From: Ailanthus altissimus
Taxonomy: Eukaryota; Streptophyta; Magnoliopsida; Sapindales; Simaroubaceae
NCBI GenBank assembly: GCA_946807835.1
Contig: OX327693.1
Span: 10,371,501 to 10,435,500, forward strand
Direction: 5' to 3'
DNA length: 64,000 nt
Shown here piece after piece: positions 37,401 through 49,556 of the stretch. A program made the position numbers and the translations under genes. Numbering within the stretch: the stretch's first letter is position 1; each line of letters starts with the position of its first letter. The notes below the pieces were generated by a model. It saw only the letters and a list, made by a program, of their open reading frames with translations, did no database searches and was not told the origin of the DNA.

Positions 37401-38240
37401 AGGGACACTTGTCCTTAGGCATAGGATGCATGAAAATACAAGTATTAAGCTTCCATAGGCCAAGTTTAAGAAAATTTGCAATTATTGCATTAGGTCCCCA
37501 TTTTAAGCCAAATTGTAAACTAAACTTTGAAATTATTTTATGAAGGTCCCTATTTGCTTATTTCCAAATGAGAGAAAATAAGTTCAAGTGTTGGACTGAT
37601 TTTGGACAAAAATCATGTTGGAAGTTCAAACAAATGCTGCCATTCTAGATTCGTAATCCCACTAGATGTTACAGACTAAAATTAATCAACAAGTGAGTTT
37701 CAGATAGAATTTTTCACCGAATTGTCTTTAAGGGTATGTTTTTGTTTCTCATATTATATTTGATCTAATTTTGGTGGGTATATGTCGATTAAACTGTTTA
37801 ATTCTGTTGCATAATTATGTGTTAGATAGGTATTTGAGATTAATTAACTTGTATACAATCACATGCATGCACCATTAACACACGTTAACAAGGACAACAT
37901 AAGGTTGAGAGATATTTGTTAGACAATACTGAGCCTTCAAATAATGTACATTTTGATTTATTGAGTTAGTGAAAGTTGAACTACACAAGATAGCCCACTT
38001 TCTTTCTTTTAACAAAGGATGTTTTAGCTATTCCAATCTCAACTATTGCCTCTAAATCAACATTCAATACTAGATGATGTATTATTGATCCATTTAGGAG
38101 TTCTTTAAGTCCTAAATTAGTCGAGGATTTGGTTTACAAAACTTGATACATTCTTTACTTAAAGATAAATCATATGAAAAAGCTTGTGTTGAGGAGATTG
38201 AGATTTATGAAGCAATTGAATCAAGTATCAAAATTATTTA
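34434..38240 (+). pseudogene. hAT transposase (RICESLEEPER/DAYSLEEPER type), broken and split
   Basis: Plus-strand frames give, in order: BED zinc finger (RAMCNYCKKDYACESN, 34490); KMIIVDKLPNSFIKGHVFKD (34710); NRQRVSIITYMWTSIQNTNY (34890), where the family D of TTDTW is Y; ITVDSASTNDV (35090), D kept; LNLIISEGLKEVDETI (35220); and FQKGFERMEHDNNLYLAYFE (35430). A solo LTR then interrupts at 36090. After it come YLLDNTEPSNNVHFDLL (37910), DVLAIPISTIASKS and DPFRSSLSPKLVEDL (38030-38130), the C-terminal dimerisation region. Many stops are present. It covers nearly full length and is not functional. Confidence 0.9.
36090..37890 (+). mobile_element. Solo LTR family 1, copy A, inside hAT-1
   Basis: It starts TATTGAAGATGGTGTTTACG and ends ACACACGTTAACA, flanked by AGGAC on both sides (36085-36089, 37891-37895). 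Sister copies start TGTT, so the first TG has mutated to TA. It is 1801 bp without coding capacity. The core shares TGAGTGATCCA(T/C)CAT, GAGTTGAGTAGTAT and AGTGTACTCGTT with copies B (43363) and D (53935). The clean interruption of the transposase frame proves it inserted after hAT-1. Confidence 0.92.
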
Positions 38241-39042
38241 CTTATTTGTAGTTGTTTATTTATGTTAATTTACATTATTAAGTACACTTTTTTATTTATT
38301 TATTATAATGCGGTGTTTGTAAAACCAACAAAAGTTATGAAAGAGCATATAGTCATTGATTGAAGATTATCTCGTTTACTATTCATTCATACATTACATT
38401 ATAAGACATAATTTTTATTCCCACATATTCTTATAAAATATTTTTTAAATATTGTATACATTGGCTATGGAAATTAGATTTGGAGCTTAGATCATTGATG
38501 AAGTTGAAACATATTTTGTTAACTGGACATAGAACTTATTTTATTTTGATTGATACGACATAGAACTTATTTTATTTTGATTGATACGACATAGAACTTA
38601 TTTTATTTTGATTGATACTCTTTTATTTGGATTTATTTAGTGGATATGAAACTTATTTTATTTAGCGGACATTATTTTATTTTAATGGAAATTTTATTTG
38701 TATGGATGAATTTGAGTGTTACTAGGTTTTTTTTTAACTTGTTTAGTTAACTTGTTTATTAGTTTATGTAGATTTTTTTATACTTTATTAAATTATTAGT
38801 TCATCTGAATATTTTGTTTTAATTTATTTAATTTATGAATTTTATTTTTACATACATGATTTTAGTATTTTAGAAAATATTTAGAAGACTGAATCAAATC
38901 AAACTAAATCAATTCGGTATAGTTCAGTTTCTATACATGATTCAGTATGATTTGGTTTTAAAAAAATCTCAAATTTTTTTAATATGATTTAGTTCTCAAA
39001 AATATCAAACGGAACCATACAATGCACACCCCTTGTGCAATT

Positions 39043-40950
39043 ACCTAGAATATTTAATTAATGGTTCTGCTAATCTTTTTTATGCATGGACATGTGGCAC
39101 AGATATTCTATATTAATTCCTACTAATGAATGATGGTAATCAAATATTTTAGTTGTAAACTCACTAACATTATCTAAATGTATAGTTTTAATTGAATAGT
39201 TTAGAATTGTATCCACAATCTAATGATTTATGCAAATAATCTAGCTAGTTTGTAATTGTACCCTTCATATAATAATATGTTCAAGCAATTTAGCGAATGC
39301 AACATTTCTTATAGATAATAAAGAAATATATGACCACCATAAAAATGCCTCAATCAAAACTATAAAATAGCAAAAAGGTACTCTTGGTGGATGATTCGTC
39401 TATAAATATCTCATTGGATTCTTTGTAAAAATAGTAGAGATTTACAACTAATCTTAATAAGAGATGGTCTAATTACAAGTTTTTCTTGTGAGCAAGTAGT
39501 ACAAATATGCTCATTGGATAATAGAATATTCAGATTCTTTAATGGGTGTTCATAAGTATTTTCAATGATTCTATGCATCATTATTAATTCTGGATGATCA
39601 AAATGATCATGCCATAGCATAAATATTTTTAGATCACGAAATTTCTGGTTCATTATTGCATAGTTTTTTTTATTGAATTTATTATTGTATGATATAATTC
39701 AAATGATAAAGCTGAAGGTTTTTCTAATATGTGTTTCTTGCTTGAGACATTAAAGCAATGCAAAGATATTTTATATTATTCTTATTTAAAATTTTGATGT
39801 GATATCCATTTTTACAAGTATCTTTAAAATTAAGCAATTTTTTTTTTTATTTACTTGCATATAAAGCACCATTAATATATAACTTTATTCCACTTGCTAA
39901 TAAGATTGTTCCTCTTCCAGAGCCCTCAATCAGATTTACAGGACTTGATATAGTATTAGCTTTTGCCTTAGTCATTGTTAACTTTGAAAATTATTTTATA
40001 TCTCGTAAGATAGTGTGTGTAGTTACACCGTCAATTAAACAGATATTCCCAACTTTCTTTTTCAGAGGGACAATTTGATTCTAAAGGCCATTCCTTACAT
40101 TAAATAAAAGTTTGTGTTAGAAATCAAGATAATACATTACAAAAGCATAAAATGGCATAATATAGAGATATTATCTAAAGCTTAATGTATATTTCCACCT
40201 TCAAGAAAATTATCGACATTCTTTTCTTTATCCCCAAAATTATTAGAGATATTTAGATAAGTAAGATCTGTATGATCTAAGTCATCAATAATGTTTGTCT
40301 CTATATTCTTTCTATTTGCCTTGACAGATGCTTTATAAAGTTCGACTAGATGCTTTGAAGTACATCATGCACGTGACTAGTATCCTTTTTCACCACATTG
40401 ATAACAAATATTTTCATAATTCTTAAGGCATTTATTTTCTACACTATTGTCTTTGTCATAGTGTTTCTGTCATCTTTTATTGTTCCTTATCCTGAGTGTT
40501 TATGACCATTATGGGGGCGATAAGCATGCTCTCTCTTGCCTTTTCAACTACATCTAATACAGTTATAAGTATTTATATTTACTTTAAGGAATGGTTGAGA
40601 GCCAGTTGTATGTAATTTATATTTTTTTAATAAAAGCTCATTATTTTGTTTAGAAAGCAGAAGACATAAGATTAGTTCTGAATTTTTTTAAACTGCAACT
40701 GTGATACTGTTGCTACAAAATAACATTAAAAGCGTGAAAAGTTGAAAATATCTTATTTAATATGTTTAGTTTATAACTTTTTCACCACACAATTTTAGTT
40801 ATAAAGTGATTTTAAATAGAGTAAAATTATATTCAACAACAATTCTAAAATTTTGCAATCTTAAATTCATTTACTCATGCTTTGCTTTTAGGATGAATAT
40901 ATTTTTTTAATGATCATATTTTTCTTTTAGATTTTCTTAGAGGATTTATG
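39043..40950 (-). pseudogene. Copia-1 gag-protease-integrase (broken)
   Basis: Minus-strand translation reads, from 40440 down: NYENICYQCGEKGY (CCHC knuckle) and KHLVELYKASVKANRKN; then CLIDGVTTHTILRD (protease; the family reads CLVDGGTTHTILRD) near 40040; VNLIEGSGRGTILLASGIKL near 39920; LLNFKDTCKNGYHI near 39810; LWHDHFDHPELIMMHRIIE (gag-pre-integrase) near 39600; and RLFA-IIRLWIQF and LDNAGEF-like integrase near 39200. Stops occur throughout. This lineage differs from copia-2. hAT-1 cuts it at 39042, and the rest continues at 34056. Confidence 0.9.
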
Positions 40951-42038
40951 AGCCTTTTATCATCATATATTGTACTTTAAATCTTGTATAGGTGTTGACG
41001 AAGAAAAATCATAGCTTTCAACTTGTCATACAAGAATATATATAAATATATATATTTTTTTCAATTGTCTTTTTCAAACGATTACTTTTGAAGGTACATC
41101 GTGACATCTAGTACTCATGGTAGGTAATTGTTTTAAAGACATCAAGTGAAGGAATTTGTAAATTTGTTAGAAATATTTTTAAAGGCTACGGATATAAAAA
41201 AAGGAATTAAATTAATATAATAATAGACAAATATAATTCAACAAACTAATAATACAAAATATAAATATTAAAAATAATATTTAGGAGACATGACCTTTTA
41301 AATATTAAATAATAATAATTAAGAGGCATAATTTTCTATTTTAACAAAAACAATTAAACTAAAATATAGAACTTCAAATTCTAATTTAAAATTATAATTC
41401 AAACTTCAAATTCTTATTAAGTAGATCATTTATGAGAACTTTAAGTTCTAATTTATTTATTTGTTTGCAAAGCTTTAGGATAATATTCAAACTTAAAAAT
41501 TAAATAATAAATATGTTATTAAATATTATAAATATAAATATGAGATAATAAGAGTATAATTAATAAAAAAAATTATTCTTATTTTTTTAATGTGAAAGGT
41601 CCAAAATTGACAAATACATAAAATACTCATATCACAAATCACACTCATAAAAATAATAATATGACATGTAATAAATATAGACACTATAAACATTAACTAA
41701 ATATAAAATATAACACAAATAATTCAAATATATTAATGAATAATAAAATTATAACACATAAAATAAAAAAATAAAAAATTCAACATAAAAAATAAGAACG
41801 TAATTTTATTAAATGTAAACAATATATTGCAATATTAAAAAAGATAATGGACCCCTAAGATTTTTTAAAATGGAGTGAATAAAGTTTTTTTTATACTTCT
41901 AAAACATCAATAACCTATTAGTCCCTTTTGAAAAACTTTGAGATCTAGGATCTAGGTGTCCTTTTTCTTATTAAAAAGAAGAAAACTTGAAATGTCGGGA
42001 GTTTATTAGTTTCTTTTAAAAAATTTCGGAGATTTAGG
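40951..42038. other. AT-rich flank, no gene seen
   Basis: The sequence is AT-rich and lacks open frames. About 41600-41820 is similar in the same orientation to 49610-49790 on the other side of hAT-2 (shared CTAAATATAAA, ATATATTAAT and AAATTATAACACATAAAATA). The copia-1 5' LTR should lie here but I could not delimit it. Confidence 0.5.
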
Positions 42039-43216
42039 TAGGGGTGGACAGAATTTCTGTTCACGTCTTAACCTGACTCTTCTAAATTCAGGACAAATTT
42101 TTTTATCTCAAATAAGTTAGGTTCAAGAAATTTGCAAACCCAACTTTCTTTTTTAATTTTTAAAAATGCACAAAATGGCGCCGTTTTACTTTAGATGAAT
42201 GAAAAATAAAAAGGTTTAGCATTACAGCCCCCCTCAAACAAACATGTCTCTGCCGGTCTGCCCCCAATTTCAAAACACGTTTGTCTCTCTCACTCTCAAA
42301 TTTAGCTTGCAACTTAAAGCTGTCATGTCACCGTGATGCTGCCATCATCGACTGTCAGCCACCGCCATCCGTCTGATATTATAAGCTTGCAATTGTAATT
42401 TGTAAGATTACTATTATAATAGTTTTAACTTTAAGATTTTGTTATAATAGTTTTAACTTTAAGATTTAACAATTTTTCTCTAAAGATTATTCAACTTATC
42501 TGAGGTTTGACTGAAATCATATCCCACTTTATTGTTTTTATGGATTTATATAATATTATGATATGTGATTTTATGATTATGATTCTTTTTTGATGTACTG
42601 AAAAATGAACATGAAAAGATAGAAGAATGCAGTTATGTAGAGCTGAAATCGACAAAAGGAGTGTGAAAAGATGTCAAGCATATTAGGTGTTTGAAAAAAT
42701 ATTGATTCCAATTTGCCCATGTAGGTCGCTAAGAACCCTCGAAAGATTTGTTGAGCCATTGATTAAACTCTTGATAAATTGATTATTTGTTACCCATTAA
42801 TTCTGTGACCAAGCCAATGAATTTGGATTATATGTGCAGTTGCATTAGTGTATCGGATAAGCTTGTGGATAAGCAAATGAATTTGGATTAGAAAATTGAC
42901 AACCATTTACCTCGTCATTTATCATTATGCTCGACATTTTTTTTTTATGTTCTGATTTGTTTATCAATCAATTTAGATTAAGCAATTGAACACGAAATTC
43001 AAGATGATAAGTCTCCAAAATTGAGATTAAAAACTGATAATGAAAAGCCAGCAAAAATCCGATTGATACAACGGTGTTACTATATTTATGAAACATGATA
43101 TTTACTATTATAACTTATGCCAACTTTATATAAATTAGAACAAAAACAGAATTAAATAAAAACGATATAATTTTGAATCTTTGATTGGAACAACCACCTT
43201 TGTTTTGTTTCCTCCA

Positions 43217-43251
<35 letters not shown>

Positions 43252-43362
43252 AATTAATTTATTATAATTTTTCTTTAAATGAAGAATATTCAGGATTTTG
43301 AGATTTAAGCTGCATGAGGTAAAGAGACATTCCTCTTTCATTTTGAAGTACAATAGTTAAAG

Positions 43363-45186
43363 TGATGGAATGATGTTTACGTTGTCATTTAAATTGTTGT
43401 ATAAATATTTATTTATTTTGTATTTATATAATAAATATTTTTTTTATTCGTCAATTATTATTATTTATATAGTAAGAAACTTGTAATTTTTTTGATATTA
43501 TATATTTAAAAGAGTTTAAGTTAATGTTAAGAGTTAGCAATTTTAAAGAGTTAGCAATTTTAAAGAGTTAGAACCTTATCTGAAATAAGGACAAAGACCC
43601 GAGAATATTATAATAATGATGTCGTTGCAAAGAGTTTGCAAATGGTGATTGAAAATGTCATTGCACAATATGTTCTCAAAAATATTGTTCCTAATCCATG
43701 GTTACCGATACGGGTCGATCGGTATTTCTTCTGGATCAGTGTATGTTCATATCTGAATTGTCTAGATGGTTAGTCTTAGCAGACCATGGGCTTAGTTGAA
43801 GTCTGTATAGGTATACAGGTATTCAGTAAGGACTGGATACTAAATAGACTCACGAAGATCTTCAATATACATCCCATGAAGTTATCAATGGAGGGTCTTC
43901 TTGAGTAGAGTAGTATTCGTGATCCTTTAATATGAGCGCCACAGTGGGCATGTGAGTGATCCACCATACTTTGGTTCCACGCATGTTAGAGACCTTTTAT
44001 GGTCTGACTGTTGGGAGTCGTCGGATATGATCTGATGCTTATAAAGTCCAGTGTGCGTAGATATGAGATCCGTCAGCTTATATAAGTGAGTTGTATATCC
44101 AAATGCTCTAAGAAAGTATTTTAGAAAGTCTTATGGCCATAAGGGTTAACCATGAAAAAAGAGTTTTCCATTAGGGTTAAACAATATTGCAAAGGAGTTT
44201 GTGAATATTGTTTACGAAAATACGTATCTGGAGATAAGTTTATGGATAAGTATATAGAGATTTGATTGTCATAATCTATATCTCTGCTCCAACAGGATAT
44301 AGATGACAGAGGGATTATACGAATATGGTTGATCTTAACTTGGATGGTTCAACGCTCAGTTTTGTAATATCCGTAACGTATGTGTGTGGGGCATTGTTCA
44401 CGGACTTGCGGAAGTGTTTTGTAAGACAAACATAGGTGAACCTAGAGAGTTTTACAATATAAAGTGTACTCGTTGAGCACGAGGGTAGTGAGACGGATCG
44501 TACAGATCGATCCGGGAAGGTTTCGGAGAGTAGAATACGTTTTAAGACTATTTGTAAAATTAAAATGATAGTTTGTAAATATTGCAAATAGGTCCTTATT
44601 GCATGAAAAATTGCAAATGCACAGATGGCATCCATGCATGGCCATTTGTGTAACAAATTGCAGCATGCACGTGACACATGTCAACCATGCAAAGTCTTTG
44701 CATAGATGAGTGAAATGTCACTCATGCATAAGCCTACATGGCATAATATGGTTACATGTGTGACATATGGCCACTTAAATTTCTTAGGCTATTTAAAAAC
44801 AAATAAAAAGAGTTCATTTTGAATGAAAATTTTGTGCAAAGAGAAGAGAGAAAATGCAAACATTGAGAAAGTTGCATTTTGATCGCTAAACACCATTTTA
44901 AGCATTGATGCTTTAACCAATTCAAGAGCTGAGTTTTTTTATTGATTCCTGCACGAAATACTAATCAAAGGCTACTATTCTAACTACTCTAATTCCATCA
45001 AACGTTAGAGTCTAGAAGTATTCAAGGGTGACTTCATTGTGAGCTCAACAATCTTCACTGAATCGTTTATAGTGTGTATATGTTGACTATATTGTTTTTC
45101 TTCCGTTGTGTAATGTATGTTGGACATGCATTTAAAAATTTTTAACATGTACACAATCACATACATGCACCCTAAACACGTTAACA
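43363..45186 (+). mobile_element. Solo LTR family 1, copy B, inside hAT-2
   Basis: It starts TGATGGAATGATGTTTACG and ends CCTAAACACGTTAACA. Flanking 5-mers are TAAAG and TTAAG (4 of 5). It is 1824 bp, close to copy A (1801 bp), with the same core: GAGTGATCCACCATACTTTG, then GATCCGTCAGCTTATAT, and AGTGTACTCGTTGAGCA. No coding sequence is present. An (AT)n run precedes it at 43218. Confidence 0.85.
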
Positions 45187-45838
45187 TTAAGGTGGTTCTC
45201 TAAAAAAAATTTTTGTAATTTTTGTGCCCTCCTAAGTGCAATGTTGTAAATTATTATTGTTTAATCTTAATATTTTGGCTTTGGAGGTTGCTCTCCCACG
45301 TATATTAATACAACAATGTTGTAAATTGTTTATGGATTTTTAAGAAAATTAGAGGTTTTTATTTTGGTATTTGAAAATAATACTTAGCTATTTTCCTTCA
45401 ATCAAAATTTGAGCATTGTTATCATATCGATAATGTTATAAAATTGAACACAATTTGTATCTTAATTGATATGGTATTTATCAATAACTAGTTTGTATAA
45501 GATCATTATTAACTTTATTAATTAATTATTACCGTGTAATTAATTAAATAACATCTATTAAGTGTCAAGTTTTTTGCTATATCAAGCGTGTACTAGCAAG
45601 ATTTTGCTTACATGTAATCTATAAGTTACTATAATTTTTAGCATATGCAAATAGAAAAATCAAATTAGCTTGGTGCTTGTTTTTTTTTTTTTACATCTAT
45701 AATCTATTATTTATTATTAATTTGTATTATTTGTAGAAAAAAATTTAAATTGGCTTGGTGCTTATAATTTATATATGTAAAGAAAAATGAAAGATAAATC
45801 ATTATTATTTTTATTGCTTATAGTTTATTTAAACTCAT

Positions 45839-47560
45839 TTGTTTGTAGATGATGAACTCATATTCAAAATTCAGGAGATAATAATATTGTGGACTTATAT
45901 TTTCAATCAAATTTTGAGGATGATTATGACTGAGATGAAGGTAACTAAGAAAACAATTTCCTTTATTCACGCCCTAATGAAAAAAAGAGAAAGTTTGCGC
46001 CACAAGTATGATTACACTTCAAGAAAAGTAAAATGGTAAAAGGCAAAGTAAAGTGGAATCATTTTGGTAAGTTGATTGGTTGTCATTTAGTAAGTCATGG
46101 AACTAATGGTATGTCAAAGCACTTATTGAGATGTGTCGAGTACAAAAAAAAAGTAATTGATAAGCAGTAAGAGGTTTTTGATAAATAATCTACTAGAGAA
46201 GAGGGAGAGAGTAGTAATGTTGTATCCAAAAGATGGAGTTAAACATTATGTTGACAAGAACTTGTTAAAATGGTGGCAATGGATGAGCTGCTTTTTTAGT
46301 TTGTGGAGAATGCCGAGTTTTGTTATTATAACAATATGACAATTCCTAGATTTGATCTCTCATCCCATAGAACCATAACAAAGGATGCAGTTAAGTTATT
46401 TAGTTTGGAGAAAGGCTTGTTAAAAAGTTTGATTAGTGGGCAACGAGTGAACTTGACCACTAATATTTGGATTTCCATTGGTTATTTTTTAGCCGAGCAT
46501 TTTGTGTTATTTTTGTAATATTGTTTTTTGAAGCGACATTAAAATTTAGTGTTTTATTAAGTGTGACCTCTACATGCTGTTTCAATGAGATTTACATGAT
46601 ACATTCCAGCTTAACAAAATTGAGTCAGAGTGATGACTTTTCTTTAGGAGCCATGGCAAATAAGATGAGGTTAAAGTTTGATAAGTATTAGGAATCTACG
46701 GAGATGATTAATAAGATGTTGATATTTTGGTACTCTACTTGATCTATGGCACAAAATGCAATTCGTTGAATTTTATTTTACAAAACTCTTTAGTGATGAC
46801 AGTACAAAAGTTGAAGAAATGAAGCACTTCAGCAAGAAGTTGTTGTTTAGGCTTTACAAAGCCTATAATGCATTGCATGGTAAATCATAGTGTGGTACAT
46901 CTAATGCTAGTGGTATTATTGTTGGTAGTGGGAGTAGTGGTAGCATACTTGTTTCATAGTCACAAGTATTTGGTGGCCTTTCAACCTCACTAGTTCTAGA
47001 TGTCATACAACGCGTTGACCCCTAAAGTGAATACATTAGGCTTGCATAGGATAATAATGATTTGAAAGAATTGCACGAGATTAAAAGATACTTGATGGAT
47101 AAAATTGAGAATCCTTATTACCCATGTTTTGATATTTTGCAGTGGTGGAGGTTGAATGCTAAGAGATATCCGATTTTGTCACGTATAGCTTGAGATGTGC
47201 TTACTATACACGTATCTACTATGGCCTCTAAGTTAGCTTTCATACCAGAGGTCGTATTCTTGATTCATTATAAAGTTTATTGACTCCAAAGGTAGTTGAG
47301 GGCTTGATATATGAACAAAATTAGATATGAGCTTTGCTTTTGGTGAATAAAGTGAAGACAGAAGAATGATTGTTTGTAGATGTTGAATATTATAAGAAAC
47401 TGGAAGTAGGTAAAATAATATGAATTACTAAAACAAAATTTAAATGTTTATACTTATGTTTTACATTTGTACTTATTTTTTTTGTGTAGAGTTTGCATAT
47501 TTGTCGATGCAAGAGCATCCATCGGAATCGACACCATAGCAACAGTAAAACTTGTTATTC
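45839..47560 (+). pseudogene. hAT transposase of hAT-2, broken and internally deleted
   Basis: Plus-strand frames give KVKWNHFGKLIGCHLV and MSKHLLRCVEYKKK (BED zinc finger, 46050-46150); FVENAEFCYYNNMTIPRFDL (46320); and SGQRVNLTTNIW (46440). Then, after only about 60 bp, FEATLKFSVLLSVTSTCCFN, followed by EIYMIHSSLTKL (46520-46610) and MANKMRLKFDKY (46650). Near 47100-47230, ENPYYPCFDILQWWRLNAKR, then YPILSRIA-DVL, is the C-terminal dimerisation region. The segment normally lying between LTTDTW and TLKFSGSL (roughly 250 codons) is absent, so the catalytic middle is deleted. Stops are also present. Confidence 0.88.
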
Positions 47561-48029
47561 ATATTTTCTTTTTTTAGTAATATATCAAATTTCAATTATT
47601 CAGTTTATTTAATTTTTTATTTTTGTGTTCCATTGGCGTAATAATGTGTAAATATTTTTGGATGCATCCTTGAAGATTGTCAAATTCCAGTCATTGCGTT
47701 TACCAAGCATCAATACTTATGCATCCTTGCAGATTGCCAACTATCAATACTTATGCTTCATAAATTATTAAATTTTAGAGTTAATGTTTGATTTGATGTA
47801 TACTATATTTTGTATCGCTTTCTAGAATGTTGTTATGTTATATTGTGGTTTATTATAAATGTGAATGTGATTATTGGTATTTGTTGGAGAGTTGGAGTTA
47901 GATTAACGGTTAGATGGTGGAATCAAATATTTAGAATTATATTGAAGTGCTATATTTTTTAGCAGGGTATTATAATTTAATGAAAAGACCAAAAAATAGG
48001 GGAGATTTTGTCAAAAGTTTCTTAAAAAT

Positions 48030-49290
48030 AAATAAATGCATTTCAACTCGAAATTAGATTTAGAATTATAACATTTAATGTAACTGGATTTGGAATGAAT
48101 AGATTTCAAAATTAATCAAATTATAATATTTAACGTAATTGAATTTCAAACAATAACATTTAGCGTAATTCAAATACATAATTTTTAATGTAACTGAAAT
48201 CGAAACAAGATTTTAATGTATAATATTTAATATATTTTAACTCAAAATTGAATTTAAAATTACAATATTTAACATAACTGAATTTGAAACGAATCGATTT
48301 TAAAATTTATCAAATTATAACATTTAACGTAATTTAATTTTAAATAATAATATTTAACATAATTCAAATCCATAATATTTAACGTAATTTAAATCAAAAC
48401 AAGATTTCAAATTATAATATTTAATATATTTCAACTCGAAATTGGATGTAGAATTACAACATTTAACGTAATTAGATTTGGAACGAGTCAATTTCAAAAT
48501 TAATTAAATTATAACATTTAACGTAATTAAATTTCAAATAATAACATTTAACGTAATTCAAATCCATAATATTTAATATAATTGAAATCGAAACAATATT
48601 TTAATTTATAATATTTAACCTATTTCAACTCAAAATTGAATTTAGAATTACAACATTTAACTTAATTAGAGTTGGATTCGTAACTAGAGTGGAAACTTGC
48701 TTTCAAAATTAATCAAATTATAACATTTAACGTAATTCAAATATTTAATATTTAACGTAATTGAATGGAAACAAGATTTCAAATTATAATGTGTTTCAAC
48801 TCGAAATTAAATTTAGAATTATAACATTTAACGTAATTGGATTTGGAACGAAGCGATTTCAAAATTAATCAAATTATAAGTAATTGAATTTCAAACAATA
48901 ACATTTAACGTAATTCAAATCCACAATATTTAACATAATTGAAACAAGATTTTATAATATTTAATGTATTTTAACTTGAAATTAGATTTAGAATTATAAT
49001 ATTTAATTTAATTGGATTTGGAATGAATTGATTTCAAAATTAATTAAATTATAATATGTAACCTAATTCAAATCCATAATATTTAACATAATTGAAATTG
49101 AAACACGATTTCAAATTATAATATTTAATATATTTTAACTCAAAATTGGATTTAGAGTTACGATATTTAACGTAATTAGATTTAGAACGTATTGATTTTA
49201 AAATTAATCAAATTATAATATTTCATGTAATTTAACTTTAATTTAAATTTGAAATAATAACATTTAACGTAATTGAAATTAAAATTAAAA
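48030..49290. repeat. AT-rich satellite, about 190-bp period, seven copies
   Basis: The landmark TTTCAACTCGAAATTGGAT (variants) recurs near 48042, 48237, 48428, 48622, 48793, 48970 and 49132, giving periods of about 160-195 bp. Within each unit the shorter motif ATTTAACGTAATT recurs several times. The array fills the space between the hAT-2 transposase remnant and its right end. It has no open frame. Confidence 0.85.
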
Positions 49291-49556
49291 TTAAATTAAA
49301 ATTTTTATTTTATGTTTTTAAAAATTAATTTGGGAATTTCCAACCCGACATGAATTAAAATTTCTCCATTTTAATGTGAAAAAGAAAATAAAAAATTCCC
49401 AACCTGAACATTTTGACCCGAGGTCAGGTCAAGAATGGTCCCGACTCAAAAGGTCTCCTAAACAAGACACTTTTCGGTGTCTCAAACAAGTTTGAAAATG
49501 GTTTGAGAACTTTCAAACCTAACTCGAATCCAAAATTGCCCACTGCTAAATCTAGA

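Larger units (their letters stand above)
34057..39034 (+). mobile_element. hAT-1 transposon with perfect 8-bp target duplication
   Basis: The element is bounded by GTGCAATT at 34049-34056 and 39035-39042, an exact 8-bp repeat as hAT elements make. Terminal sequences are AAGGGTGGGTAGAAATTGAACC and, from the right end reversed, AAGGGGTGTGCATTGTATGG. The element interrupts copia-1 integrase and contains a decayed transposase plus a solo LTR at 36090-37890. Without that LTR it is about 3.2 kb, a normal hAT size. Confidence 0.92.
42039..49548 (+). mobile_element. hAT-2 transposon relic
   Basis: The left end is TAGGGGTGGACAGAATTT and the right end, reversed, TAGCAGTGGGCAATTTTGG. Flanking 8-mers are GATTTAGG (42031-42038) and AATCTAGA (49549-49556), 5 of 8 matching with the differences all transitions. 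It contains, left to right, a GC-richer leader (42170-42370), solo LTR copy B, a decayed transposase and an AT-rich satellite array. The target duplication is weak, so the boundaries rest mainly on the terminal sequence and gene content. Confidence 0.65.

Noticed and set aside
44315..44677. 120-codon frame on the minus strand
   Set aside because: Antisense to solo LTR copy B; not conserved in the sister copies.
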